Below, piece after piece: positions 29,060 through 37,737 of a DNA stretch of 64,000 nucleotides; the stretch's first letter is position 1, and each line of letters starts with the position of its first letter. A program made the position numbers and the translations under genes. Under the pieces are notes generated by a model, which was given only the letters and a program-made list of their open reading frames with translations, was not told the origin of the DNA and did no database searches. Origin of the DNA: CAVTWH01 sp963794685 (lineage in GTDB: Bacteria; Actinomycetota; Actinomycetes; Mycobacteriales; Micromonosporaceae); contig CAWCFK010000020.1 in assembly GCA_963794685.1 (NCBI GenBank), positions 310,001-374,000 on the forward strand, given 5' to 3'.

Positions 29060-29806
29060 ATGAATATTGCCTTACGTCGAACCCTTTCCCCCGTGTTCGC
29101 CGCTCTCGCCGTCCTCGTCGCGCTGTTGACCGCGCCGGCCCGTGCCGGCTTCGCGGCCAGCCCCGAGGTGTTGACCGCGAACTACCCGGTGATCATGCCC
29201 GACGCGCTGGCCGACTCCTCCGCCACCGCCGACCCGCTCACACTGCTCACCCGCAGCGGCGGCACGGTGGGCATCGTCGCGGTCGCCGGCCGGCTCGCCG
29301 CCAGCTTCCCGACCCGCTGCGCGGCGGGCGTGGCGGCCGAGTACTGCCCCCGGGCGATCCTGCAGGCCGCGTCGAACCCGGCACACAATCCGGGTACCCG
29401 GCCGATGCGGTTCGGCGCGGTGATCGCGCTGGCCGCCACGCAGACCGGCGACGGCGAGAACATCATGCAGAAGGGGTACGCGGCCAGCGGCACCCAGTGG
29501 AAGCTCCAGGTCGACGGGGTCGCCGGCAAACCCAGTTGCGTGCTGGCGGGCGGTTCGCCGCACGTCATCTACCAGGTGACCGCGCCGGTCAGCGTCGCCG
29601 ACGGCGGTTGGCACACGGTCGAGTGCCGGCGCGCCGGCTCGGTGCTGAGGATCGTGGTGGACGCGGTGGCCCGTGGCTCGGTGACCGTCCCGGCCGGCCT
29701 GTCGATCACCAACAGCCTGCCGCTGTGCCTGGGCGGCAAGGGCGTGTCGGCCAACAACGACCAGTTCCACGGGTACCTCGACGCCGCCTGGATGTACGTG
29801 GGCTGA
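29060..29806 (+). CDS. Secreted LamG/concanavalin-like domain protein
   Basis: ATG at 29060 gives 248 residues. The N-terminal signal peptide (Arg-rich start, hydrophobic FAALAVLVALLTAPARA) predicts export. The remainder reads as a single laminin-G-like beta sandwich (residues 70-245: MRFGAVIALAATQTGDGENIMQKG, WKLQVDGVAGKPSCVLAG, WHTVECRRAGSVLRIVVDG-like strand, LCLGGKG, FHGYLDAAWMYVG). Two cysteine pairs could form disulfides. Such proteins bind carbohydrates or surfaces, but no catalytic domain is attached. It is transcribed alone, and the lower-GC leader suggests its own promoter. Confidence 0.8.
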   Translation: MNIALRRTLSPVFAALAVLVALLTAPARAGFAASPEVLTANYPVIMPDALADSSATADPLTLLTRSGGTVGIVAVAGRLAASFPTRCAAGVAAEYCPRAILQAASNPAHNPGTRPMRFGAVIALAATQTGDGENIMQKGYAASGTQWKLQVDGVAGKPSCVLAGGSPHVIYQVTAPVSVADGGWHTVECRRAGSVLRIVVDAVARGSVTVPAGLSITNSLPLCLGGKGVSANNDQFHGYLDAAWMYVG

Positions 29807-29873
29807 AACGCTTCCGTGTATCGATCACCGGAAGTGGGTATGCAACTCCGCAGAAAACATTCGGAGGTGTGCG

Positions 29874-30536
29874 ATGTTCAACAACGTACTGCACCGCAAG
29901 CCGGCTGGGGATGAGAGCGTCGCCGCCGAGAGCGTCACCACCGAGCGTGACGCCGACGGCAACGTGGTTGCCGAGCGGGTGACCGACCGGGACGCCACCG
30001 GCCGGGTCGTCGACGACCGGGTCGTCGAGGATCGGATCGTCGAAGATCAGGACGAGCGCACCGGAACCGCCCGCCGCGCGGGGACGGTGGACACCGTCGA
30101 GACCACCCGCGCCCCGCTCGCGGAACGGCCCTCGACGCCGGTCACCGAACGGGTCACGGAGCCGGTCACCGAACCGGTCACGGAGCCGGTCGCGGAGCGC
30201 CCGCGCTGGGCGCACAACAGCCTCACCGCCGTCACCGGCCTGGTGGTCGGCGTGGTCGCCCTCGGCACCACCATGACCGGCCTGCTCGCCCCGATCGGCG
30301 TGGCACTCGGCGTGGTCGGCGCACTGATCGCGCTGCTCGGCCTGTTCCGGGCCAGCCGGCGCGGGGTCACCGGGCACGGCGCGGCCTTCGTCGGCCTGGT
30401 CGCCGCGGTGGCCGCGATGGTCCTCGGAGTGCTGGCCATCCAGGGCGAGCTGTCCTGGCTGAACAGCAACACCGACGAGGTCAACCAGCTGCACAACTGG
30501 CTCAACGAGAACTTCACCTGGCTGCGCCGCTGGTAA
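29874..30536 (+). CDS. Membrane protein with charged repeat-bearing N-terminus
   Basis: ATG at 29874 follows GGAGGTG; the product is 220 residues. Residues 1-105 are highly charged and include EDRIVEDQDE and a VTEP repeat (PVTERVTEPVTEPVTEPV). Three hydrophobic helices follow at about 120-140, 145-163 and 172-192, and an aromatic C-terminal tail ends in NENFTWLRRW. I do not recognise a named family; DUF4190-like membrane proteins look similar. A strong terminator lies 55 bp after the stop. Confidence 0.75.
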   Translation: MFNNVLHRKPAGDESVAAESVTTERDADGNVVAERVTDRDATGRVVDDRVVEDRIVEDQDERTGTARRAGTVDTVETTRAPLAERPSTPVTERVTEPVTEPVTEPVAERPRWAHNSLTAVTGLVVGVVALGTTMTGLLAPIGVALGVVGALIALLGLFRASRRGVTGHGAAFVGLVAAVAAMVLGVLAIQGELSWLNSNTDEVNQLHNWLNENFTWLRRW

Positions 30537-30590
30537 CCGATTCCCCTGGCCGCGCCGCGGTAGCCGATGTTGTCTACCACGGTGCGTGCA

Positions 30591-30630
30591 GCGCGGGCCG
30601 TCCGGAGCGCTCCGGACGGCCCGCGCTTTT
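30591..30630 (+). terminator. Rho-independent terminator, 18-bp perfect stem
   Basis: Positions 30591-30626 are a perfect 36-bp palindrome (arms of 18 bp beginning GCGCGGGCCG and ending CGGCCCGCGC) followed by TTTTATT. It closes the membrane protein gene and sits directly before the PadR promoter. Confidence 0.9.
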
Positions 30631-30631
30631 A

Positions 30632-30660
30632 TTGACGGTATATATCCGCCGGCGTAGCAT
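30632..30660 (+). promoter_or_regulatory. Sigma-70 type promoter of the PadR gene, leaderless
   Basis: TTGACG (30632-30637) and TAGCAT (30655-30660) are 17 bp apart. The PadR ATG (30668) follows the -10 by seven bases, so the message probably begins at or next to the start codon. The spacer contains a TATATA symmetry that could host PadR autoregulation. Confidence 0.7.
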
Positions 30661-30667
30661 CGCCGGC

Positions 30668-30991
30668 ATGACCGGGCCGCTCCAGGAACCGACGTTCCTC
30701 ATCCTCACCGCACTGGCCAGCGGGCCACTGCACGGCTACGGCGTGATCCAGGAGGTCACCAACCTCTCCGCCGGCCGGGTGGTGCTGCGCCCCGGCACCC
30801 TCTACGGGGCCATCGACCGGCTGGTCGACCAGGGCATCGTCCGGCAGGACGGCGAAGAGGTGGTGGACGGCCGGCTGCGCCGCTACTACCGGCTCACCGA
30901 GACCGGCGTGACCCTGCTGGAGTCCGAGGCCGCCCGGCTGGCGAGCAACGCCGCGCACGCCCGCACCCGACTCCGCGCCCGTCCCGCCTGA
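30668..30991 (+). CDS. PadR-family transcriptional regulator
   Basis: The product is 107 residues and is a compact PadR domain: LQEPTFLILTALASGPLHGYGVIQ at the N-terminus, GTLYGAIDRLVDQGIV in the recognition wing, then RRYYRLTETG. There is no effector domain, as in short PadR-s2 members. It lies six bases upstream of a membrane protein gene, the usual PadR/partner arrangement, and probably represses its own operon. Confidence 0.92.
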   Translation: MTGPLQEPTFLILTALASGPLHGYGVIQEVTNLSAGRVVLRPGTLYGAIDRLVDQGIVRQDGEEVVDGRLRRYYRLTETGVTLLESEAARLASNAAHARTRLRARPA

Positions 30992-30996
30992 CAGCT

Positions 30997-32692
30997 GTGA
31001 CCCCCACCCCCGGCAACCGAGGACCCGCCACCACTCTGGCCCGGCGCTATCGGCTGTTGCTGCGGGCCTACCCGGCCGGCTACCGGGCCCGGCGCGGCGA
31101 CGAACTGGTGGGTACCCTGCTGGACGCCGCGCCGCCCGGCCGGACCTGGCCGTCCGTTGCCGACGTTGTCGACCTGGCGCACTGGGGAGCACGCGAGCGG
31201 CTGCGTCGGCCACTGGCCGCCGGGGCACACGAGGGGCTGCGGCTGGCCGCCCCGTACGCGCTCGGGCTCGCCGGCACACTGGCCCTCTTCGCCCTGCTGG
31301 TGATCGAACCCGGGCACCGCACGGCCGCCCCGGTGGCCTACGCGGGCTGGCTGGCCGCCCTGCTCACACACGCTCTCGGCGCACGTCGGGCGCTACGCCG
31401 GGTGACCGCCGGGGCGATGGCGCTGACCGTCGCGCCGGTCGTCCTCGCAGTACTGCCCGGCATCCAGCGCCCGCCGCTGTGGGTACTCAGCGCGCTGCTG
31501 CTGCTCGGCGCGGCGCACCTGGCCGGCACGGCGGACGCGACCGCGCCGCCCGAGCCGACCGAGCGGCTGCTGGTCAGCGCGGGCGCGTTGGTGGCCGCCG
31601 CGCTGACCCGGGTTGCGCTGACCGCCTGGCGGCCACCGGGCAACGAGATCAGCTACTTCCAACCCGGCCTGTACCTGATCGGCCTGGTCTTCGGCGCGGT
31701 GGTGCTCGGTCTCGGCGCAGCCGCGCTGGCCGCCGCCCGACGCCGGGAACCGGCCCGGCCGTGGCTGTGGGCGGCGCTGCTGATCGCGCTGCCGGGTAGC
31801 TGGCTCGGCCCGGCGCCGCTGGGGACGCGGTGGTCGACGGCGCCGTTCCTCGGCCAGCTCAGTCAGGCCACCGCGCCCGGCTTCGGGAGGCTGGCCCAGG
31901 TGCTCGCCGGTTCGGTCGCGGTGCTCGCCGCGATGGCCGCGCTGACACCGACCCCGGCCGCGCCCGGTGCGCCGGCCCGGCGACTACGGCTGGCCGGTGG
32001 CGTCGCCGTCGGGGTGGCTGCCGGGTTGGCCGGCGCCGCTCGCCGTGCTGCCGGGAACGGCCAGTGCGACGGGCCGGCTGCTGGCCGGGTGCTGGCTGGT
32101 CGCCGCGCTGCTGCACACCCGGCGTGAACGAGCCGGCCGGCTCGGCGCGGGCCTGCTCGGGCTGGCCGGCACGGCACTGGTCACGCTCGCCGGGGTCTCC
32201 GGCTGGCGGCTGCCCGGCACCGGCGGTCCGACCGGCGTCGGCGCGCCCGGCGGGTGGCCGGTGCTCGCGGCGTCGACGCTGCTCGCCGCGGTGGCGCTGG
32301 CCGCTGCGGCGGTGCGGCCGGGCGACGACCGGGTGGCTCGGGGGTACCCGGTCCCCGTCGCCCTGCTCACCGCCGCAGCCGCCAGCGCCATCACGGTGTA
32401 CGACGCGGACTGGCGCCTCGCCGCGCCCAGCGCCGACCATCCGCCGCTGGCGCTGACCCTGGTGGCCGTCCCGTTCGCGCTGGCCGTCAGCGCCGGGCTG
32501 CGGATCGTGCGCAGCCCGGACGGCCCACGCCGGGCCGGCGCCGTGGCGCTGCTGTGTGGACTGGGCTGGCTGGCCGTCTGGGCGCTGCCCCGACTGCCGT
32601 CCTGGGGCCCGGTGCTGATCGCCGTCCCGCTCGGCGCGCTGGTGGCCGGCGCGGTCCACGCCGGGATCCGCCGACCCGGACCGGCCGCCTGA
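30997..32692 (+). CDS. Polytopic membrane protein downstream of PadR, one frameshift
   Basis: GTG at 30997, six bases after the PadR stop, opens the frame. A cytosolic N-terminus (LARRYRLLLRAYPAGYRARRGDELVGTLLDAA) precedes about 10-12 hydrophobic helices. One base appears to be missing near 32040. The protein then continues LAVLPGTASATGRLLAGCWLVAALL... to TGA 32692, about 565 residues in total. Membrane proteins with this N-terminal motif are commonly paired with PadR regulators in actinomycetes; their function is not established. Confidence 0.7.
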
Positions 32693-32717
32693 CCCACCCA
32701 CCTGTGCCGGGCGCGCC

Positions 32718-32742
32718 CGATCGGCCGCGGTGCGGCCGATCG
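32718..32742. terminator. Bidirectional hairpin between convergent genes
   Basis: CGATCGGCCGC, loop GGT and GCGGCCGATCG form a perfect 11-bp stem between the ends of the membrane protein (32692) and the convergent RNHCP gene (32768). There is no clear T-tract. Confidence 0.6.
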
Positions 32743-32767
32743 CAGCAGCCGTCAGCCGGGCAGTTGG

Positions 32768-33127
32768 TCAGCGTGCACGGCGACCCGGGCGACGCGGCGG
32801 AGTCGGGGCCGTCGGGTCCGGGACGGCGGTGCCGAACAGCGCGGCCAGCGCGGCCGGGTTGTCGTTGCGGGCGGCCCGGTTGCGGCGCTGGTGCCCGCAC
32901 TGCTCACAGCGTTGCACCAGGACGTGCTGACCGCCCTCGAAGAGCACCCCGACCGGGCGCATCAGCCCGCCACAGTCGGCCGCCCGGTCCCCCGGCGCGA
33001 CATCGACGTGCCGGGACCACAGGCACTTCGGGCAGTGGTTGGTGTACCCGTTGCCGCGGACCGGCGCGGCACAGTGCCCGCAGACGAAGTCCTCGCGGGT
33101 ACGCCGGAACTGGGCGCCGTCGGTCAC
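32768..33127 (-). CDS. RNHCP domain zinc-binding protein
   Basis: The product is 119 residues. The RNHCP signature is present: FVCGHCAAPV (CxxC), then GNGYTNHCPKCLWSRHVDVAPGDRAADCGGLM, then CEQCGHQRRNRAARNDN. The spaced Cys/His pairs predict one or two zinc ribbons. The family is widespread in bacteria with no assigned biochemical role. The C-terminal 25 residues are Pro/Arg-rich. Confidence 0.9.
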   Translation of the reverse strand: MTDGAQFRRTREDFVCGHCAAPVRGNGYTNHCPKCLWSRHVDVAPGDRAADCGGLMRPVGVLFEGGQHVLVQRCEQCGHQRRNRAARNDNPAALAALFGTAVPDPTAPTPPRRPGRRAR

Positions 33128-33179
33128 CTGTTCAGGCTATCCATCCCCGATCGGGGCACTGAACTGCGACCATCGACGG

Positions 33180-33563
33180 ATGGGCTTCATCATCCGGACC
33201 ATCGTGACGGCGGTCGCGCTCTGGGTCGCCACCGCGCTGGTCAGCGGGATCACCGTGGACGCCAGCACCACCGCCCGCAACATCGGCGTGCTGCTCATCG
33301 TCGCGCTGGTGATCGGGGTGATCAACGCCTTCCTCAAGCCGATCATCAAGGTGCTCGGCTGCCCGCTCTACGTGCTCACCCTCGGGCTGTTCGCGCTGGT
33401 GGTGAACGCCCTGTTGCTGGAGCTGACGAGTTGGATCACCGATCAGCTCAACGTGCCGTTCCACGTGGACGGCTTCTGGTCGGCGTTCTGGGGGGCCATC
33501 ATCATCGGCGTGGTGAGTTGGCTGCTCAACCTGTTCGTCCCGGACAGCGCCACCGACCGGTGA
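33180..33563 (+). CDS. Phage holin family / YvlD-like membrane protein
   Basis: ATG at 33180 gives 127 residues with four predicted membrane helices. Conserved NAFLKPIIKVLGCPLYVLTLGLFALVVNALLL matches the holin-4/YvlD family. Despite the family name, such chromosomal genes are not phage lysis genes, and no other phage gene is nearby. Confidence 0.88.
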   Translation: MGFIIRTIVTAVALWVATALVSGITVDASTTARNIGVLLIVALVIGVINAFLKPIIKVLGCPLYVLTLGLFALVVNALLLELTSWITDQLNVPFHVDGFWSAFWGAIIIGVVSWLLNLFVPDSATDR

Positions 33564-33630
33564 GCCGGGCCGCTGCCGGGCCGCTGCCGCCGCCCCGGCT
33601 GGCACCGAATGATGGCCGTTGACCTGGTGA

Positions 33631-33656
33631 CTTGCCCGAGGCAAGCGCATTAGTCT
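33631..33656 (+). promoter_or_regulatory. CTTGCC-CGA-GGCAAG palindrome and -10 box of the HxlR gene
   Basis: A perfect 6-bp inverted repeat with 3-bp spacer (33631-33645) precedes a TAGTCT -10-like hexamer (33651-33656). The latter is six bases from the ATG at 33663, so the transcript is probably leaderless. HxlR-type regulators are typically autoregulated through such palindromes overlapping the -35 region. Confidence 0.55.
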
Positions 33657-33662
33657 GCGCGG

Positions 33663-34250
33663 ATGCAGCGGACCGACTTCACCGCGATGCCGTGCTCGAT
33701 CGCCCGAACCCTGGCCGTCATCGGCGAGGCGTGGACACCGTTGATCCTGCGCGACATCACCTTCGGGCTGACCCGCTTCGACGAGTTGCAGCGCGACCTC
33801 GGGGTGGCCACCAACGTGCTGACCGACCGGCTGAACACCCTGGTCGCGGGCGGTCTGGTGACCCGGGAGCCGTACCAGACCCGACCGCTGCGGCACCGCT
33901 ACGAACTCACCGAGGCCGGCGCCGACCTGCTGCCGGTGCTGCTGGCGCTGCTGCGCTGGGGCGACCGGTGGACCGACGACGGGCACGGCGCGCCGGTCAC
34001 CATCGTGCACCGGGAATGTGGCCAGGCCACCACGGCACTACTGGTGTGCGCCGCGTGCAAGCGCCCGCTGGTACCCGAGAACGTGTCGGCCCGTACCGGC
34101 CCCGGTGGCGTCCGCGGCCCCGGCGCGTACCTGCTGCCGGGCTGGCTGACCGCCCCCGGCCGGCCGGACGCCCAGCGCGACGCACCGGTACCCAACGTCA
34201 CCGGCCACGGCCGCTACGCTCCGAGCCGCCGCCCGCACCCGACCGGCTGA
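33663..34250 (+). CDS. HxlR-family winged-helix regulator
   Basis: The product is 195 residues. The HxlR winged helix spans residues 8-95 (CSIARTLAVIGEAWTPLILRDI, FDELQRDLGVATNVLTDRLNTLVAGGLV, RYELTEAGADLLPVLLAL). It is followed by a zinc-ribbon-like HRECGQ...CAACKRPL segment and a basic tail. Cys11 in the N-terminal MPCSIA is the position used for redox sensing in many HxlR proteins (YodB, HypR). The target gene is not evident. Confidence 0.88.
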   Translation: MQRTDFTAMPCSIARTLAVIGEAWTPLILRDITFGLTRFDELQRDLGVATNVLTDRLNTLVAGGLVTREPYQTRPLRHRYELTEAGADLLPVLLALLRWGDRWTDDGHGAPVTIVHRECGQATTALLVCAACKRPLVPENVSARTGPGGVRGPGAYLLPGWLTAPGRPDAQRDAPVPNVTGHGRYAPSRRPHPTG

Positions 34251-34265
34251 GCCCGGGCTGCGCCC

Positions 34266-34469
34266 CTACTCCTCTTCGCCGTCGTCGACCAGGTAGACGC
34301 CGTCGACGGTGCCGTCGCTGCCCGCGTCGAGCAGCTCGACATCGGCTATCCCGTCGCCGTCGGTGTCGGCGACGTAGACCAGGTCCGCTCCGTCGGCGTA
34401 GACGTCCACCACGTCCGGTGTGCCGTCGCCGTCCACGTCCACCTTGCCGGTGGCGATGTACTCGCTCAT
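34266..34469 (-). CDS. Small acidic protein with three EF-hand-like calcium loops
   Basis: ATG at 34469 with GGGAGCGG upstream gives a 67-residue protein. Three Asp-rich loops occur at regular spacing: DVDGDGTPD, DTDGDGIAD and DAGSDGTVD, each preceded by short hydrophobic strands and no long helices. This resembles the DxDxDG calcium repeats of FG-GAP/thrombospondin-type-3 proteins more than a canonical helix-loop-helix EF-hand. There is no signal peptide. The gene is convergent with the HxlR gene, whose stop is 15 bp away. Confidence 0.75.
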   Translation of the reverse strand: MSEYIATGKVDVDGDGTPDVVDVYADGADLVYVADTDGDGIADVELLDAGSDGTVDGVYLVDDGEEE

Positions 34470-34575
34470 GGCCGCTCCCTGTCCGCTTCGTAGCTGTGCC
34501 CGAACGGTAGTCCCCCAGGCACCGGCGCGCATCCCGGCCCGATCCGGCGGACAGGCCCGGTCGAGTCGGCCGCAG

Positions 34576-35004
34576 TCAGTCGGTCGGGGCCATCAGGTCG
34601 GCGATGGTCACCTCGTCGAAGACCCGCCGGGTGGCCTGCTCGGCGGCGAGCCAGATGGCGCCCAGTCGGGCGGTCAGCTCGTCGCCGGCGCCCGACGTCG
34701 GGCTCGGCGCACCGGCCGGCGCAGCGCCCGCGTCGAGGATCCGGACCACATCGCCGAGCCGGATCTGCCCGGCAGGCAGGGCCAGCGCGTACCCGCCGAC
34801 CGCGCCGCGCCGGGCGTAGACCAGGTCGGCGCGGCGCAGTTCGGCGAGCACGTCGTAGAGGTACCCGAGTGGGATGCGCTGTTGTTGTGCGAGTGTGTGG
34901 GCGCTGACCGTGTCCGGCTCGGCAACGGCCAGGGCGAGCAGCGCCCGGACCGCGTACTCCAGCCGGGCCGGGATCCGCGTCGTCCCCCGTCCGGTGGTGG
35001 TCAT
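34576..35004 (-). CDS. Rrf2-family regulator at the end of the sulfate transport operon
   Basis: ATG at 35004 overlaps the cysA stop (ATGA), so it is the fifth gene of the operon. The 142-residue product has an Rrf2 winged helix (RIPARLEYAVRALLALAV, RIPLGYLYDVLAELRRADLVYARRGAVGGYALALP). No Cys cluster ligands are present, so it is unlikely to bind an iron-sulfur cluster as IscR does. It is closer to CymR-like Rrf2 proteins that control sulfur uptake. Feedback control of the operon is an inference. Confidence 0.85.
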   Translation of the reverse strand: MTTTGRGTTRIPARLEYAVRALLALAVAEPDTVSAHTLAQQQRIPLGYLYDVLAELRRADLVYARRGAVGGYALALPAGQIRLGDVVRILDAGAAPAGAPSPTSGAGDELTARLGAIWLAAEQATRRVFDEVTIADLMAPTD

Positions 35005-36051
35005 CCGCCGGCGACTGCCAGCGTGCGTGCCCGGGCGTTGGGCCGCAGGTGGACGACGCTGCCGACGGCGAGATTCAGGCTGGCTGCCTCGCCCCGGGTG
35101 AGCTGCGCGACGACTTCGCGACTCGCCGGTACCAGGCCTTCGACGTCCTCGCCCGCGCCGGCCAGCGTCGCGGCGCTGACCGTTGTCGCCTCGACTGCGC
35201 CGGCGGCGATGGTGGTCTCCACCCGGACCTCGAAGCCGAGCCGGACCACCCGGTCCACGGTGGCCGGGATGCTGCCCGGCTCGGGGGTGCCGAGCAGTTC
35301 GATGTCGTGCGGCCGGACCAGCTGGCCGCCGAGGGTGGTGACCGCGCCGAGGAAGCTCATCACGAACGGGTTGGCCGGGTTCTCGTAGATCTCGTCGGGG
35401 CTGCCGACCTGCTCGACCACGCCGCCGGCGAGCACCACGATGGAGTCGGCGACGTCCATCGCCTCCTCCTGGTCGTGGGTGACGAAGACGGTGGTCACGT
35501 GCACCTCGTCGTGCAGCCGGCGCAGCCAGGTGCGCAACTCCTTGCGGACCTGGGCGTCCAGCGCGCCGAACGGCTCGTCGAGCAGCAGCACCTCGGGCTC
35601 GACGGCGAGCGCCCGGGCCAGCGCCATCCGCTGCCGCTGGCCGCCGGAGAGCTGCGCCGGGTACCGGTCGGCCAACTGCTCCAGGTGCACGAGTTCGAGC
35701 AGTTCGTTGACCCGCTTGCGGATCTCCGCCTTGGGCCGCTTGCGGATCTCCAGCCCGAAGGCGACGTTGCGGAACACGCGTCAGGTGCTTGAACGCCGCG
35801 TAGTGCTGGAAGACGAAGCCGACGTTGCGCCGCTGCGGGGAGAGCCGGGTGGCGTCCACGCCGGAGATCACCACCTGTGCCGGTGTCCGGCTGCTCCAGC
35901 CCGGCGATCACCCGCAGCAGGGTCGACTTGCCGCCGCCGCTCGGGCCGAGCAGCGCGGTCAGCGAACCGTCCGCGATGTCCACCGAGACGTCCTTGCAGC
36001 ACCGGGGTCTTCGCCGAAGGACTTGTTGACGTCGCGCACTTCGATTGCCAT
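35001..36051 (-). pseudogene. cysA: Sulfate/thiosulfate ABC importer ATPase, frame-disrupted
   Basis: ATG at 36051 (MAIEVRDVNKSFGED) overlaps the cysW stop. Restored, the protein is about 350 residues. It has Walker A GPSGGGKST, Q-loop FVFQHYAAFKHL, signature LSGGQRQRMALARAL, Walker B VLLLDEPFGALD, H-loop VFVTHDQEEA and a C-terminal TOBE domain (VRPHDIELLG) ending at 35001. The frame changes near 36000, 35880 and 35780, but from 35777 to the stop it is clean. Sulfate specificity follows from the operon. Confidence 0.83.
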
Positions 36052-36847
36052 CAGCGGCTTCCCTTGGGGCGCAGGAGCTTGGTCAGCAGCAGGGTGACGA
36101 TCGCGATCAGCGCGAGCACGGTGGCCGCGGCGAACGCGGCCGTCTGGTCGTAGTTCTGGTACCGCTCCTCGACGAACAGCGTCAGGGTCTGGGTCTGCGC
36201 CGACCAGCCGGCCGGAGACCACCGCCACCGCGCCGTACTCGCCGAGCGCCCGGGCCAGGCAGAGCACCACGCCGTAGGCGAGCGCCCAGCGGATGCCGGG
36301 GATGGTGATCCGGCGGAACGTCTGCCACCGGCCGGCGCCCAGCGTGTGCGCGGCCTGCTCCTGCTCCTCGCCCATCTCCTCGCAGCACCGGCACGATCGC
36401 CCGGACCACCAGCGGCAGCGACACGAAGACGGTGGCCAGCACCATGCCCGGGCGTGCGAGAAGATGACCTGGATGCCGTGCCGCTCCAGCCAGCCGCCGG
36501 CCGGCGCGTACTTGCCGTACACCAGGATCAGCGCGAGCCCGACGACCACCGGCGAGACCGCCAGCGGCAGGTCGATCAGCGCGCTGAGGATGCCGCTTGC
36601 CGGGGAAGTTGCGGCGGGCCAGCAGCAGCGCGGTGACCGACGCCGAAGACGGTGTTGAGCACCACCGCCCAGATGCGCGACCTGGAGCGTCACCTTGAAG
36701 GCGTGCACCGCGTCGTCGGTGGTCAGCGCGTCGAAGACCGGGCCGAGGCCGTCGCTCGAAGGTGCGCCAGCCGATCAGGCCGACCGGGAGGACCAGCAGG
36801 AACAGCAGGTAGACCAGGGCGACGCCGCGCAGCGCGTACTTAGCCAC
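36051..36847 (-). pseudogene. cysW: Sulfate ABC importer permease CysW, frame-disrupted
   Basis: GTG at 36847 overlaps the cysT stop by eight bases. Segments in order: AKYALRGVALVYLLFLLVLPVGLIGWRTFE, ASGILSALIDLPLAVSPVVVGLALILVYGKYAPAGG, then the EAA loop EEMGEEQEQAAHTLGAGRWQTFRRITIPGIRWALAYGVVLCLARALGEYGAVAVVSG. These are CysW hallmarks. At least five one-base breaks are spread over 265 codons. CysW and CysT form the membrane channel. Confidence 0.8.
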
Positions 36848-37734
36848 GGCGGGACCCCCAACGCTGGACGAGGTCGAGCAGCGAGCAGCACCACGAACGC
36901 GACCACCAGCAGCGCCGTCGAGATGGCCGCGGCGCCGTTGGTGCTGGTCGCTCTCGATGCGGCCGTAGATGTTCACCGCGGCGACCTGGGTGTGCAGCGG
37001 GATGTTGCCGGTGATCAGGATCGGTCGAGCCGAACTCGGCGATCGCCCGGGTGAAGGCCAGGCCGGCGCCGGAGATCATCGCGGGTACCAGGTTGGGCAG
37101 GACGATCCGGCGGAAGGTGGTCCACGGCGCCGGCGCCCAGCGAGTGCGCCGCCTGCTCCATGTCCCGGTCGAGCTCCAGCAGCACCGGCTGCACGGTGCG
37201 CACCACGAACGGCAGCGTGACGAACAGCAGGGCCACCACCACACCGACCCGGGTGTACGCGAGGTTGATGTGCAGCGGGCTGTTCGCGCCGTACGAGCGC
37301 CAGCAGCACCAGGCCGGCGACGATGGTCGGCAGCGCGAACGGCAGGTCGATCAGCGCGTCGACGACGGCCTTGCCGGGGAACGAGTCGCGGACCAGCACC
37401 CAGGCGATGAGGGTGCCCATCACCACGTTGATCAGCGCGACCAGCGCCGAGGCGACGATGGTGAGCTTGAGCGCGGCCCAGGCGTCCGGGGTGGTGATCG
37501 CGGCCCAGAACGCCGACCAGCCGCCCTTGGTCGCCGTGCCAGACCACCGCGGCGAGCGGGATCAGCACGATCAGGCTGAGGTAGCAGCACCGCGGAGCCC
37601 AGCCCGCAGCCCGGTGCCCGGCGGCGGCGCGGGCGGACCCGCGGCGGCTTGTCCGGCGCGGCGGCGGAGGCGCCGCGACCGGGCCCGGCGTGAGTGCCGG
37701 ACCCGGTCGCGAGTTCGCGTTCAGTGGTGGCCAC
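36840..37734 (-). pseudogene. cysT: Sulfate ABC importer permease CysT, frame-disrupted
   Basis: GTG at 37734 begins ATTERELATGSGTHAG, four bases after the binding-protein stop. Conserved parts: LIVLIPLAAVVWH, VMGTLIAWVLVRDSFPGKAVVDALIDLPFALPTIVAGLVLLALYG, VVALLFVTLPFVVRTVQPVLLELDRDMEQAAHSLGAG and LTFTRAIAEFGS. The length is about 295 codons, normal for CysT (CysU). Six or more one-base indels break it. The density of breaks matches the neighbouring cys genes. Confidence 0.8.
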
Positions 37735-37737
37735 GGC

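Noticed and set aside
33180..33563. Holin as evidence of a prophage
   Set aside because: The holin-4/YvlD family is common on chromosomes and no other phage, integrase or attachment-site signal is nearby.
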